Shown in pieces: positions 55,378-64,000 of a stretch of DNA of 64,000 nucleotides. The stretch spans positions 1,307,001-1,371,000 of the forward strand of contig NC_133400.1 in the NCBI RefSeq assembly GCF_047511655.1, given 5' to 3'. Position numbers and translations under genes: made by a program. This stretch comes from Castor canadensis. Taxonomy: Eukaryota; Chordata; Mammalia; Rodentia; Castoridae. Every line of letters begins with the position of its first letter. Within the stretch, counting starts at the first letter, position 1. The notes beneath the pieces are model-generated. The model had not been told where the DNA came from and ran no database searches. It was given only the letters and a program-made list of their open reading frames with translations.

Positions 55378-56285
55378 GGTAGTAAATGCTCCAAAGAAAG
55401 ATGAAACAAGAAGATGTCCAGAGAGACTGGGGAGGGGTCGGGAAAGGGGGCAATGGTAAAAAGAGAAGGAGAAGGTGAGCCTGGGGGAGGGGCACAGTCC
55501 ATGCAAAGGCCCCAAGGTAAGAATCTGCTGGCGACTTTGAGGGCCAGGAAAGACAAGCGGGGGACAGAGCTCAGAGGAGGTTCCACTGTTGGTCATGAAC
55601 AGGAGGGGGTCACCCTGGCCTGTACCCTGAGTGGAAAGGAGACCTGCTAACGATTTCCAGAGGAAGAGCTGTTGCCTCGGGCTTCTGCCTCAGGCTCTCT
55701 GTGGCAATGCTCCTCTCTCTGGGAGCATGATGTCCCATGAGAGGGCAGGGGAAGGAATTTCTGTCATAAGATTTGGGTCATCCAGGACATCCATTGTTAG
55801 TTTGTCTGTTCTCTGGCATTTTCCAGCCTCTCCTAGGTGCCCCTAGGCTGTGGCAGGTTCCCTCCTGCTCTGCTTCGTCCCAGGCCACCCGGCCGGAAGC
55901 CTGGTTTCTCTCCACTTCAGCCTGTCTCAGGGCTGCCTGGGCTCAGACACCTGGTGGGGCTGTGGCAGCTGCAGGGTCCTGACGCCTGTGAGGCCACATC
56001 TGTCTGAGCACCTGCCTGAATTGGGCCTGGCCCTCAGCCTTTTCTGCCTCTGGCAGCTTGGCCTCAGCCAGAATCTGCTGAGTTAACTGATCATTTTGGT
56101 ATCCAGGGCAGGGCCCAGGGATTGGGCCATGCATGGGGGGGAGGGGTCACCAGCAGAGCTCATTCTCTCCCTGTGGTGTGGAGCTGCCTGGGGAGGGAGG
56201 AGAAGTGTCGGCCTTTGGGAACTGCTCGCTGTCCCCAGCCTGCAGGTGGGCCCATTCCTATGGGCAGCGGCTGTGCTCAGGCCAC
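55378..56285. other. Unique DNA with an L2-like scrap
   Basis: 'agtccatgcaaaggccccaa' at 55,497-55,516 resembles L2-associated wording and abuts an AAG|GTAAGA donor-like word. No gene is supported. Confidence 0.35.
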
Positions 56286-56289
56286 TGTC

Positions 56290-56400
56290 CCATGGCAGCC
56301 CTCTTACCAATATGCCAACCTCTGGCCTCTCAACAGTGCTGTGAAATCAGCTGTATGCTTGTCTTTTCTGAACATGCAGAGAAACCGAGGCTGATGACTT
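56290..56400 (-). mobile_element. MIR SINE fragment, diverged
   Basis: 'aacatgcagagaaaccgagg' followed by 'ctagccaccagctgactggg' is a worn reverse MIR core. Confidence 0.5.
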
Positions 56401-56601
56401 TAGGAATTCCCCAACTGCCTAGCCACCAGCTGACTGGGTTTAGCTGTGGTGTGAGCTCTGCCCTGCCATGTGTGTTGGTACAGGGTTTGCACCATGCTCA
56501 GTGCCTGGCAGGAGCAGAGCAGGGGCTGCCTCCCTCACTGCTCCTGCCACACCCTCCAAGGGCAGCGGATCAGGGATTTTTCACTATTTTTTTTCCACTT
56601 T

Positions 56602-56714
56602 GAGCCAGACATGGTGGCATAGCCTATAATCCCAGCATTCAGGAGGTTGAGGCAGGAGGTTTGAGAGTTCCAGGCCAGCCTGGGCTACATAGTGAGAACT
56701 TGTTTTAAAAAAAG
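56602..56714 (+). mobile_element. B1-type SINE
   Basis: 'gagccagacatggtggcata' is followed by 'taatcccagcattcaggagg' and 'ccaggccagcctgggctaca', ending 'ttgttttaaaaaaag'. A monomeric B1 without an ID partner, about 113 bases including tail. Confidence 0.92.
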
Positions 56715-56769
56715 AAGGTTTTTGTCTTGTCGTTGTTGTTGGTAGAGTTTCATGTTAATCCGTCATTTC

Positions 56770-57135
56770 TTTAGGTCTGAATGAACTTTTTTGGTAGTAA
56801 AACATGAACACCTGAAACTGACTAAAGAGCTTGATCCACTAAATGTACACAGCGTGTGCCACCCACACCCACTCTGGTCCAGGGTCCAGGGACTTCCTCA
56901 TCACTCTGAACAGAAACTGTCCCATGGCTAGTCCCCTGCCTCTGGCCTGGCAACCAGCAATTCACTTTCCATTTCTATGGAGTGGCCTGCCCAGGGAATG
57001 GGTGTAGCCTCTGTGGCTGACTTCTGTCCCTCTGCACTGTGTTCTCAGGGGCCACAGTGCTGTAGCAGGTCACTCAGCGACAACCATTTCATTACTGCAC
57101 ATGGAATGCACAGTGGTCCCCATGCATCGGCCGGA
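56770..57135 (-). mobile_element. L1M fragment, reverse
   Basis: 'tgcctctggcctggcaacca' is followed by 'gcaattcactttccatttct', 'atggagtggcctgcccaggg' and 'atttcattactgcacatgga', the reverse of an old L1 3' UTR ('ctggcaaccactaat...tctatggatttgcct'). Confidence 0.75.
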
Positions 57136-57639
57136 CTGCCCACTTTTAAAACCCACTCAGAGACGTCCAGATGAGATGGTGAGCTTGGGGGCTCCCATCA
57201 GTGGGCTGCTGGCCCTCAGATTCACAGCCTCGCATGACCACCACAGGCTCTGTACGCAGACACAGCAGCGCTGCTCCTCTGACCTCTCTCAAGGGGAAGC
57301 CGGAACATCACAGGGCCCTTGCTGTGTGGGGAACCCTCGGCTGCCCAGCTCCCAGAGGGCCGAGCCCTGCTGAGGCCCTGATCTTTGATCTGAATTTTGT
57401 CAGACAACAATCCCCAAAGCAGGAGGAGCCAAGAGAAGCCTGAGGGACTGGGGAAGAGCTCAGAAAATTCACTATGTCCAACAGCAGTCTTTTCGGATGG
57501 GCTAAGGCCAGTGTGGCCTGGTGACTTGCTAACGGGTGCCCAGATCATAGTATGTAAGCCAAGGTGAGACACATTCCACGTGCCTGGTTGCCTCCTGCTC
57601 TGAGCTCCCACAGCCTCAACCTGCGATGAGGAGGACATA

Positions 57640-57712
57640 GCTTGGCAAGGACATGACCCTTGCCCAAGGTCACACAGCCATGCTGGGGGTGTCTGAGGTG
57701 CCATGCCTGCTT
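57640..57712 (-). mobile_element. MIR SINE fragment
   Basis: 'gacatgacccttgcccaagg' followed by 'tcacacagccatgctggggg' is the reverse MIR core. Confidence 0.7.
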
Positions 57713-57724
57713 TAAGCACAGATA

Positions 57725-57799
57725 TAGGGCTGGGGGGTGGTTCAGTGGTGGAATGCTTGCCTAGCAGGCGCAAGGCCCTGGATTCCATCCTCCGTATCT
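57725..57799 (+). mobile_element. ID-like SINE monomer
   Basis: 'agggctggggggtggttcag' is followed by 'tggtggaatgcttgcctagc' and 'ggccctggattccatcctcc', a classic ID body of about 75 bases without a long tail. It is closer to generic rodent ID than to the 'gtggctcaagtggtagagc' form. Confidence 0.9.
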
Positions 57800-57879
57800 T
57801 AAGCTACATCAAGAAACCCCTGCAGATTGACTCTGAAGCTCCCGAAGCTGAAGTCCAAAATCACACTTAATGATAGGCA

Positions 57880-58220
57880 GTCATCCAGCTGTGGCAGGGC
57901 TGGCTCCTTCTGGGGACTCCAGGGACAGTCCTCCTTTATGACTTCTGGCATCTGCCACCTCTCTTGGCTTGCAGCTCTCCTCCATCTTCAGAGCCCACAG
58001 CACCGTGTCTGGGACCCTGTGTCCATTCTCTGCCCAGAGGTGGTGTTCCCTCAGCTTTAAGGACTTCTGTGATAATTTTGGGTTCCCTGAATAACCCCGG
58101 ATTTTCTCCCATCTCAAATGGTCCCATTTGCAAGGTCCCTTTTGTCATGAAGGGGACATAGTTACAGGGTTCAGACTCAGGATGGAGTGTCTTTGGGGAC
58201 CATCATTCTGCTGACCCCAG
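57880..58220 (-). mobile_element. MLT1-type MaLR LTR
   Basis: The right part 'gaataaccccggattttctc', 'ccatctcaaatggtcccatt', 'tgcaaggtcccttttgtcat', 'tgtctttggggaccatcatt' and 'ctgctgacc' is the reverse MLT1 with 'aatccaggataatctcccc'. The left part is more worn. Confidence 0.8.
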
Positions 58221-58249
58221 GCTCCTCGGCCATCCCTGTTGGTAGGTCC

Positions 58250-58332
58250 TGGCCATCTTACAGAAGGGGAAGCCAAGGCTCAGAGAGGTGAGGTGACCTG
58301 CACTGGGCACAGCGGGGCTGCAGCGGAGGCTG
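58250..58332 (-). mobile_element. MIR SINE fragment
   Basis: 'catcttacagaaggggaagc', then 'caaggctcagagaggtgagg' is a reverse MIR core. Confidence 0.75.
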
Positions 58333-59565
58333 GGCTGCCTGGCCCTCCCCTGTGCTGATGGCTGAAGCAGCTGGTGCTGCCAGGTGGCACCACAGTCCTA
58401 GGCTGGGGCACAGCACATGTGCTGTAGCTGAGGTTGAGTCCTTTCAGGTCCTCACATGGTCAGAGCTTGCAACCCTGCTGCAGGGAGGGACGGCAAGAGT
58501 GAACTCAGGGTGGGCAGGGTGGCCCTGGATGAGGAGAGAGAGTCGGGCAGGGAGGCTGTCCATGGCATCTTTGGAGGTGAGATTAGGGGGGCTGCAGACC
58601 GTCTTCTTTAAACCTGGGAAGCATTGTTCCTTTGGTTACTGAAGCAACTTTATTTATCCATCAGCCCTACCACAAGCGCTGGGAAGGATTCGGAACACTG
58701 GTTTGTGGTGGTGCGGCTGCCTGGAGGGCAGCTGCTGGCATGTGGGATGGGCTGGGGGTCCTTGGCTGAAGTGGGGAGGCGTATGTGTGTGTGGTGTGTG
58801 CAGGGTACATGTTCACATTGCCGTATCTCATGACTGGTGTGAAACACACGTGTGAGTGCACTTGCAGAATGAGTGCTGTGTACTGTGTGTGGTGTGTGCA
58901 TGGTGTGTGTGCAGCATGCATGTGTGGGCGTGTAGCCCATGTGCTGTGGGTTGCTGCATGGAAGACCATGGTGGCACCTCTGTGCTGCGCTCCATGGCTG
59001 GGAAGCTCATCCGTCCTCTGGGCTGTGGCCCCTCTTCTGTTCAGTGGGGGTGCGATGCCTGCTGGGCATCTGGACTGGAGCTCTTGGCTGCATGGGCTGA
59101 GGGCCTCTCACTGCCTTTTCCATATTGCTGGAAACTTCCACCTCCTGGCCAGGGCTGTGCTGGCGGGCAGATCGTTCCAAGTGAAGCCATGGAAACTGGG
59201 GTCACAGATCTGCAGTTTTCCTGGGCCCCATGGCTGGAGGCAGGGGCTGTACTTTGGCTTGGGGCTGTCCCTGGGGCTGTGGACAAGCTCTGCTCTGTGG
59301 TCAGAGATGTCCATGTGCACCATGCATGTCTGTGTGAGACGCCTCAGCCTGTGGGGTCCTGGAGAAGGGGTTGGGCCCCAGCAGCTCTTCCCTAGAACCT
59401 GGGCCCCAAATGTCCACCACTAGGCGACTACCCCACACCTAGCACACTTGCTCATCCATCTCACCTCATTCCACTCACGGACCAGGAGTGAGGCTGCCAG
59501 GTCCCCATCCTTATGGGCAAAAACATCAAGTTGTCCCAGTCCTGAGGGATTGGAGGCGACAAGAC
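58333..59565. other. Unique DNA with a GT/TGCA-rich tract
   Basis: From 58,777 to about 58,940 there is an impure GT-rich tract ('gtgtgtgtggtgtgtgcagg', 'tgtgtgtggtgtgtgcatgg', 'catgcatgtgtgggcgtgta') with a diverged internal duplication. The rest is GC-rich DNA without a supported gene. Confidence 0.5.
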
Positions 59566-59569
59566 CACA

Positions 59570-59800
59570 CAGTGGGCAGAATGGTGGCCCAAAAGACATG
59601 TCCACATCCTACCCTTTGGGCCTGAGGTGTGGCCTCATCTGATATAGGATTATGGATGTGATCCAGGTGGGATGAGGCCGTGCTGCAGTGGACAGCCCTA
59701 ACTCCTGGGACTGGGATCCTCTAAGCAGGGGAGGGGTCTTAGAGGCAGACACCAGAGGGGCCATGGGAACACGCAGGCAGAAGCAGAGTGATGTGGCCCC
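59570..59800 (+). mobile_element. MLT1-type MaLR LTR fragment
   Basis: 'gggcagaatggtggcccaaa', 'agacatgtccacatcctacc', 'gatataggattatggatgtg' and 'atccaggtgggatgaggccg' follow the MLT1 forward order, with 'agaagcagagtgatgtggcc' at its end. Confidence 0.85.
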
Positions 59801-60057
59801 TCCAAGGCTTGCCTAGGACGGCTGAGCTCAGAACTAGAGGGAGACCGGCCACTTCCCCTCCGAACCCCTGTAGGAACTGGTTTTGGCTGCTCCGGCTCCT
59901 GGCCGGTCTTGGCTACTGGCTCCAGACACTGAGAGAAAGCGTTTCTGCTGCTCTGAGCCCTGGGCTCTGTGGCCCTCCGTCAGGGAAGCACCAGGGTGCT
60001 CACACCAACAAGAAGAAGCAAATAAATGAGTTAACCCAGAGCCCCCTCTGGGTCCAC

Positions 60058-60245
60058 CACAGCCAGCTCCCACGGGCCATGCTCCTACAAGCCACATTCC
60101 CACAGGTCACACTTCCATGGTCACACTCCCACAAGCCATGCTTCCACAGGCCAGGTTTCCACAGGCCATGCTACTGCTGTCTGGGCTGCCACAGGCCAGG
60201 GTCTCACGGGTTCAGCTCCTGCACGCTGGGCTCCTGCAGGCTGCC
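60058..60245. repeat. Degenerate minisatellite, about 15-18 base unit
   Basis: Units of the form 'ccacaggccatgct', 'ccacaggtcacactt', 'ccacaagccatgctt', 'ccacaggccaggttt', 'ccacaggccagggtctc' and 'ctgcaggctgccc' are tandem with substitutions. About ten units are recognisable. It is not an MLT1 or MIR text. Confidence 0.75.
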
Positions 60246-60605
60246 CAGTGAGGCCCTGGCTGGGGTACAGGCAGGCCCACACACCACCTGCGGAACTCTC
60301 TGGAAGGACCTGCCCCTCCCTAGTCTAAGATGCCTGCCTGAGGCTCCGCATCTCCTGTTCACTGCCCCCTAAGTCCTTCACAGAACTAGTTTTGTGTCTT
60401 CCTGGGAACCAGACAACCAGTGGTCCTGGGAAGCTGGGGGTGGGGCGTGTCCCACAGGCCCTCTGTGTAGAGGGAGCTGTGAGCCAAGGTAAGAAGTGAG
60501 GTGATGGGAAAGCCCAGAGGGGGCTTTGGAGTGAGCAGTGACCTCAGGTTACTCAATCTGTTCCCTGTGACGGAGGACCAGGCCTTCTTGGGGCTCTGTG
60601 GGTTG

Positions 60606-60840
60606 GGGGTTTCTGGGCTGCTGTGACAAAACACCACAGGGGGCATCAGTCCTCATAGACTGGAGGCTGGGGCCCTTTTCTCTTTATGTGCCCGGTTCCC
60701 AGTCACTGGATGGGGTCCACCCAAATGACTTCATCTTAACGGGGTCATCTGCAACGACCTATTTCCAAACACTGTCCCCTCATAGGTATGGGGGCTGGGA
60801 CACCAACATTTTGGAGGACACAGGCCAGTCCATGACATAG
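60606..60840 (-). mobile_element. MLT1-type MaLR LTR
   Basis: 'gctgctgtgacaaaacacca', then 'gactggaggctggggccctt', 'acttcatcttaacggggtca', 'tctgcaacgacctatttcca' and 'acattttggaggacacaggc' is a reverse MLT1 ending '...catgacat'. The middle of the LTR is deleted. Confidence 0.88.
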
Positions 60841-62380
60841 GGGTCTGTGCAAAGGATCAATGGTGCCCTGGACACTGCTTTGGGAGAGGACGCCGCAGGG
60901 TGGCAACCAGGCTGCTTGCTGGACAGGAGACTGGGTGGGTCCCTTGATCCACAGGACACACTAGGGGAAACACCACCACCTTGAGTCTACACAGGGCTCA
61001 GCCATGCTGCCTGCTCACGAGTGGACACACTTCTGCTCTGTCCTCATGAGTGTTTTCAGTTTTTCAGAACCGGCAGGAATCAGAGCATTTCCTACTGAGC
61101 TCACCTCTGAGAACCGCAACGCTCACCTAAGGAGCAGTTAAGCATGGCGGGCCTCTGTGCCTCTCTTGCTGTGGGACACTCATCCTGCCACTTGCTGTGC
61201 CTTGCGCTGTGTCCCACAGGTAGTCTGAGAGCAGCTGGGGATCTACGAAGAGCTGTCGGATGTGCCTGGGTGCGGGGCCAGCTGTCTGTCCAGCAGCTGT
61301 GGGCCCCATGCCTGTAGCTGCCCATTCTGTCACTTCTTCTTAGTGTGCTCTGTGTCTTTGAGGCAGAAGGCCAGGCCATCATCCACAGGGAGGGGCTCTG
61401 AGCACACTGTTGCAGGCATCGCCAAGAGGCCTGACAGCACCTGGTGTCACTGACCTGGAGATCAGTGGGCAGGCGTGGTGGGGTCCTGTCCCTCACGTGG
61501 CTTCATTCTTTCTGGAGGCCACAGAGTCCACACCCTACCCCTCACTCAGCTCCTCCAATCACCCGTCCCCATATCCCAGCGGCCAGCTGGAGAGACAGGG
61601 CTGGGAGGGAGCCAAGAATTCCTGTCCCCAGAGATGTTAGCCAGGCACCAATGAAGAAAGAGTAGGAATGGAATAAAAATTCTTTTTTAATGCTCTCGGC
61701 TGCTAAGTTCAGCCCTTTAGCCAGAAATCTGAGTGCAGCGCTCTTAGCCTTGCTGTTTCAAAACTCCATCTTGCACACTGCTGCTGGTCCAAGAATAATG
61801 GGAGCAGATGGGACGTTTTCCTGAGCTCCTCCAGCACGTGCGGGGCCAGACTGTGAAAGGGACACTCGGCTAGGGCAGATGGGGATCCTGCATGAAAGGA
61901 CAAGGTCAGGAGACCCCTGGCCAGGCCGGGGCTTGTGAAACTGACACTGGCCTTGTGGCCTGCTGGCTGGGCGTCTCCCACTGAAGAGCTGCCTGCCACC
62001 CTTCCAGGACGCAGCACTTCATTAGCAGGAGCCTGGCCAGCAATTGGGAGAAGGAAAAAGGGTTTGGAAGAGGATCCTGACTAAAGTGTCCCCACGTGGC
62101 CAAGGAGGGCAGGAGCAGCTCCCCAGAACTAGGATTCTGGGCTGTTCACCTAGAGAGACCCTTCACTGTGCAACAGGGCCTGAGGCCAAGAAGGGTGCAA
62201 GGTGCCCAAGTCCCAAGTGACTGGCAGCCCAGGCCTCAGCTCACCTCTCCCCACACTCAGACCACCCAACCCCATAATGATGTCCTGTGTCCTCCACCAG
62301 CAGAAGCTTGTCTCTGGAGGACTGGACTTCCCTGCCCAAAGAGGCAGCCTCAGTGGATAAAATGCAGGCGGTCATGATGA
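60841..62380. other. Unique DNA without recognised genes
   Basis: No gene is supported. 61,640-61,870 is AT-richer ('gaataaaaattcttttttaa', 'agaataatgggagcagatgg') and may be an old element that I cannot assign. Confidence 0.4.
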
Positions 62381-62499
62381 GGAAGAGTCTGAGTTAGGAC
62401 TTAGGTGGCAGCCATGTTTCTGATTAACCTTGGGACTCCTGACTCCCCTCCCCCCATGACAGCGGGAATCCCTCCAGACCAAGAAGAATGGGACTACTG

Positions 62500-62670
62500 T
62501 GGGCAGAGCTGGAGTGAGCTCATGACCTGTACCTGGCTCAGCTGAGTGCAGGCTGCTTTTGACCAATCCCAGCTGACCTGCAGTGAGTGAGAAGCAAATG
62601 CTTACACTGCACACCATTGAGATTTTTGTCGTTATTTGTTACACAGCAGTAGCTGAATGACACAGCTCGA
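62500..62670 (+). mobile_element. LTR-like 3' end, probable MaLR/ERVL relative
   Basis: 'gaccaatcccagctgacctg' is followed by 'gagaagcaaatgcttacact', 'ccattgagatttttgtcgtt' and 'gttacacagcagtagctgaa', ending 'tgacaca', the pattern of ancient LTR 3' ends carrying a polyadenylation region. Subfamily not assigned. Confidence 0.6.
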
Positions 62671-62749
62671 AATCTGGAGAAGCTGGAGAGAAGAAAGGAA
62701 GAAGATGAGGGGAAGCAAAGGCGGTTAAAGCCTACAGAGGGCTTTGTAT

Positions 62750-63420
62750 GTCTGGTCATCCCCTTGTCCACTGGGAATACATTCCAAGACCCCCAGAGGG
62801 TACCTGAAACCATGCATGGGACTGAAGCCTAGACACGATGTGTCATTCTACACATATGTAATGTTACATCTTTTCATCCTCACTAAGCACTGACCACACA
62901 CTGTGGCCATAACTTTTGAGGTGCAACGGCAAAACTCACATGAATTTCTTCTTCCTTCGTCCATCTTTTGGAGATGGAAGATTTGTTCTCACCGTGGACC
63001 TGGTTAACCTCACAAAGGGTTGGTTCACACCTTCCTTATTCACTCAAGAACTCTCACCTTTGCACAGAAAGGAAGGCCTCTAGGCTTCTCTCTGTCATGT
63101 CTGGATTGCCAGGGTCAGTACTCTTGCCACTGGAGGTCACTGCTCAGTGAAATGAGAGTAACTTGGGCATAAGCACCAGGATACCATGACAGTGGGTCTG
63201 AGAACCGAGGTCACCAGGTGATTAGCAGTGGGGTAGTGTGTGCAGCATGGACATGCTTGACAACTCACGTCCCAGGCAGGACAGAGCTGGTCAGCTACTC
63301 AGAACAGTGCAATTTAAAACTTATGAGCCATTTGTTTCTGGATTTTTCCATTCAGTATTTTTGGACTGTGCTGGCCATTGGTAATTGAAGCTGTGGGAAG
63401 CAGGACCACAGATGAGGGTC
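62750..63420 (+). mobile_element. Tigger-type (TcMar) DNA transposon, non-autonomous, nearly full length
   Basis: The left part 'gtccactgggaatacattcc', 'aagacccccagagggtacct', 'gaaaccatgcatggga' and the right part 'agtaacttgggcataagcac', 'ggcaggacagagctggtcag', 'gtgcaatttaaaacttatga', 'gtttctggatttttccattc', 'attggtaattgaagctgtgg' are the two ends of a Tigger-like consensus with an internal 'actcacatgaatttcttctt' region. About 670 bases. The terminal inverted repeats are badly worn and no transposase is encoded. Confidence 0.8.
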
Positions 63421-63486
63421 AGAAGAGGCTGCTGTACCTGGCTCTGGTGACGCCATCTTGTTCCACCTTCTCAACAATGCAACTAA

Positions 63487-63699
63487 TTTTTTTCTTTTCT
63501 TGGTGGTACTGGGGTTTGAACTCAGGGCCTTGCTCTTGCTAGGCAGGCACTTTACCACTTAAGCCATGTCCCCAGCCCTTTTTGTTTTAATTTGTTTTTC
63601 AGATAGGATCTTGTGTTTTTGCCCAGGCTGACCTCTGACTGTGATCCTCCTACTTATACCTCTCATGTAGCTGGGATTACAGGTGTCATCCATGCCCTG
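63487..63699 (-). mobile_element. Composite B1-like/ID-like SINE, full length, reverse
   Basis: A short T-rich tail is followed by 'tggggtttgaactcagggcc', 'ttaccacttaagccatgtcc', linker 'tttgtttttcagataggatc', then 'tttgcccaggctgacctctg' and 'gctgggattacaggtgtcat'. Confidence 0.92.
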
Positions 63700-63704
63700 C
63701 CCAA

Positions 63705-63815
63705 ATTGGCGCTATTATTTCCCTCATTTCAAGACAAGGAAACAGGGTTAGGTTGGGAATGTGGCTTGCTCAAGGCCAACAGCCAGAAAGTGGTGGAACT
63801 GGGGCTCATTTGTGC
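63705..63815 (-). mobile_element. MIR SINE fragment
   Basis: 'gcgctattatttccctcatt', 'tcaagacaaggaaacagggt' and 'aagtggtggaactggggctc' is a reverse MIR. Confidence 0.75.
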
Positions 63816-64000
63816 TTTCCCTGCTCAATCTGCCCCATCCACAGTAGCCATGGGACTACAGGCAGCTACAAACACTTAAATTAATTACAATTAGGTGAAA
63901 TCAAAACACCACCTCCTCATCACACCAGCCTCATTTCAAATGCCCCAGGCAGTTGGGTTGGATGGCACTAGCACCAGGAGTTCCTGTTGTGGTGGGAGAG

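Noticed and set aside
1-64000. CRISPR arrays, prophage, insertion sequences, operons or other prokaryotic systems
   Set aside because: The repeat content (MIR, L2, L1, B1/ID, MaLR), CpG depletion and lack of dense coding rule out a prokaryotic or phage source.

Overview
This window is nuclear DNA from a mammal, almost certainly a rodent. It has no operons, no ribosome binding sites and no long conserved reading frame. It is dense in old mammalian repeats (MIR, L2, MaLR/MLT1 LTRs, 5'-truncated L1M copies and a Tigger-type DNA transposon). It also carries younger composite SINEs in which a B1-like (7SL-derived) left part is joined to an ID-like (tRNA-derived) right part with the core 'gtggctcaagtggtagagcgc'. 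That architecture is rodent-specific. The wording fits castorimorph rodents such as beaver best as I remember them, but the species is an inference. The sequence is GC-rich with short introns of unique DNA between repeats, as in gene-rich, GC-rich chromosome arms.

Layout. 1-9.4 kb: GC-rich unique DNA with scattered MIR and SINE remnants and one motif-rich, possibly regulatory block at 4.3-4.65 kb. 9.43-10.12 kb: a large TCAC tetranucleotide array. 10.1-26 kb: unique DNA, MIRs, several composite SINEs and possible regulatory blocks at 13.55, 14.4 and 24.5-25.0 kb. 26-30.2 kb: L2, a CpG-retaining non-repeat block at 27.26-27.67 kb, SINEs and an L1M 3' end. 30.2-30.7 kb: a block rich in TEAD-type half sites. 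33.95-34.77 kb: the only strong CpG island, with GC boxes and, on the minus strand, an ATG followed by 42 open codons ending exactly at a GAG|GTGAGT splice donor. This is the best candidate for a gene start here. If real, that gene runs leftward and the first 34 kb is its first intron or introns. 35-42 kb: unique DNA with MIR and L2. 42.0-42.8 and 48.07-48.44 kb: two (GATGGT)-type arrays. 45.0-50.95 kb: an MLT1 LTR, a palindrome-bearing block at 47.0-47.4 kb, and an old plus-strand L1 broken by a MaLR LTR, an unidentified 0.56 kb insert and another L1 3' end. 55-60.8 kb: a cluster of MLT1 LTR remains, an inverted L1M piece and a 16-bp-type minisatellite. 62.75-63.42 kb: a nearly full-length Tigger-like element, followed by a composite SINE at the right edge.

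Apart from the putative first exon, I see no exon I can support. The long open frames across 9.3-10.2 kb, 34-34.8 kb and 42-42.8 kb come from period-4, CpG-rich and period-3 sequence respectively. All motif-based regulatory calls rest on reading the bases, not on alignment. I saw no defence system, CRISPR array or other discrete novel system. The items most worth checking are the CpG-island exon, the 27.3 kb and 4.3 kb blocks, and the unidentified insert at 49.1-49.65 kb.
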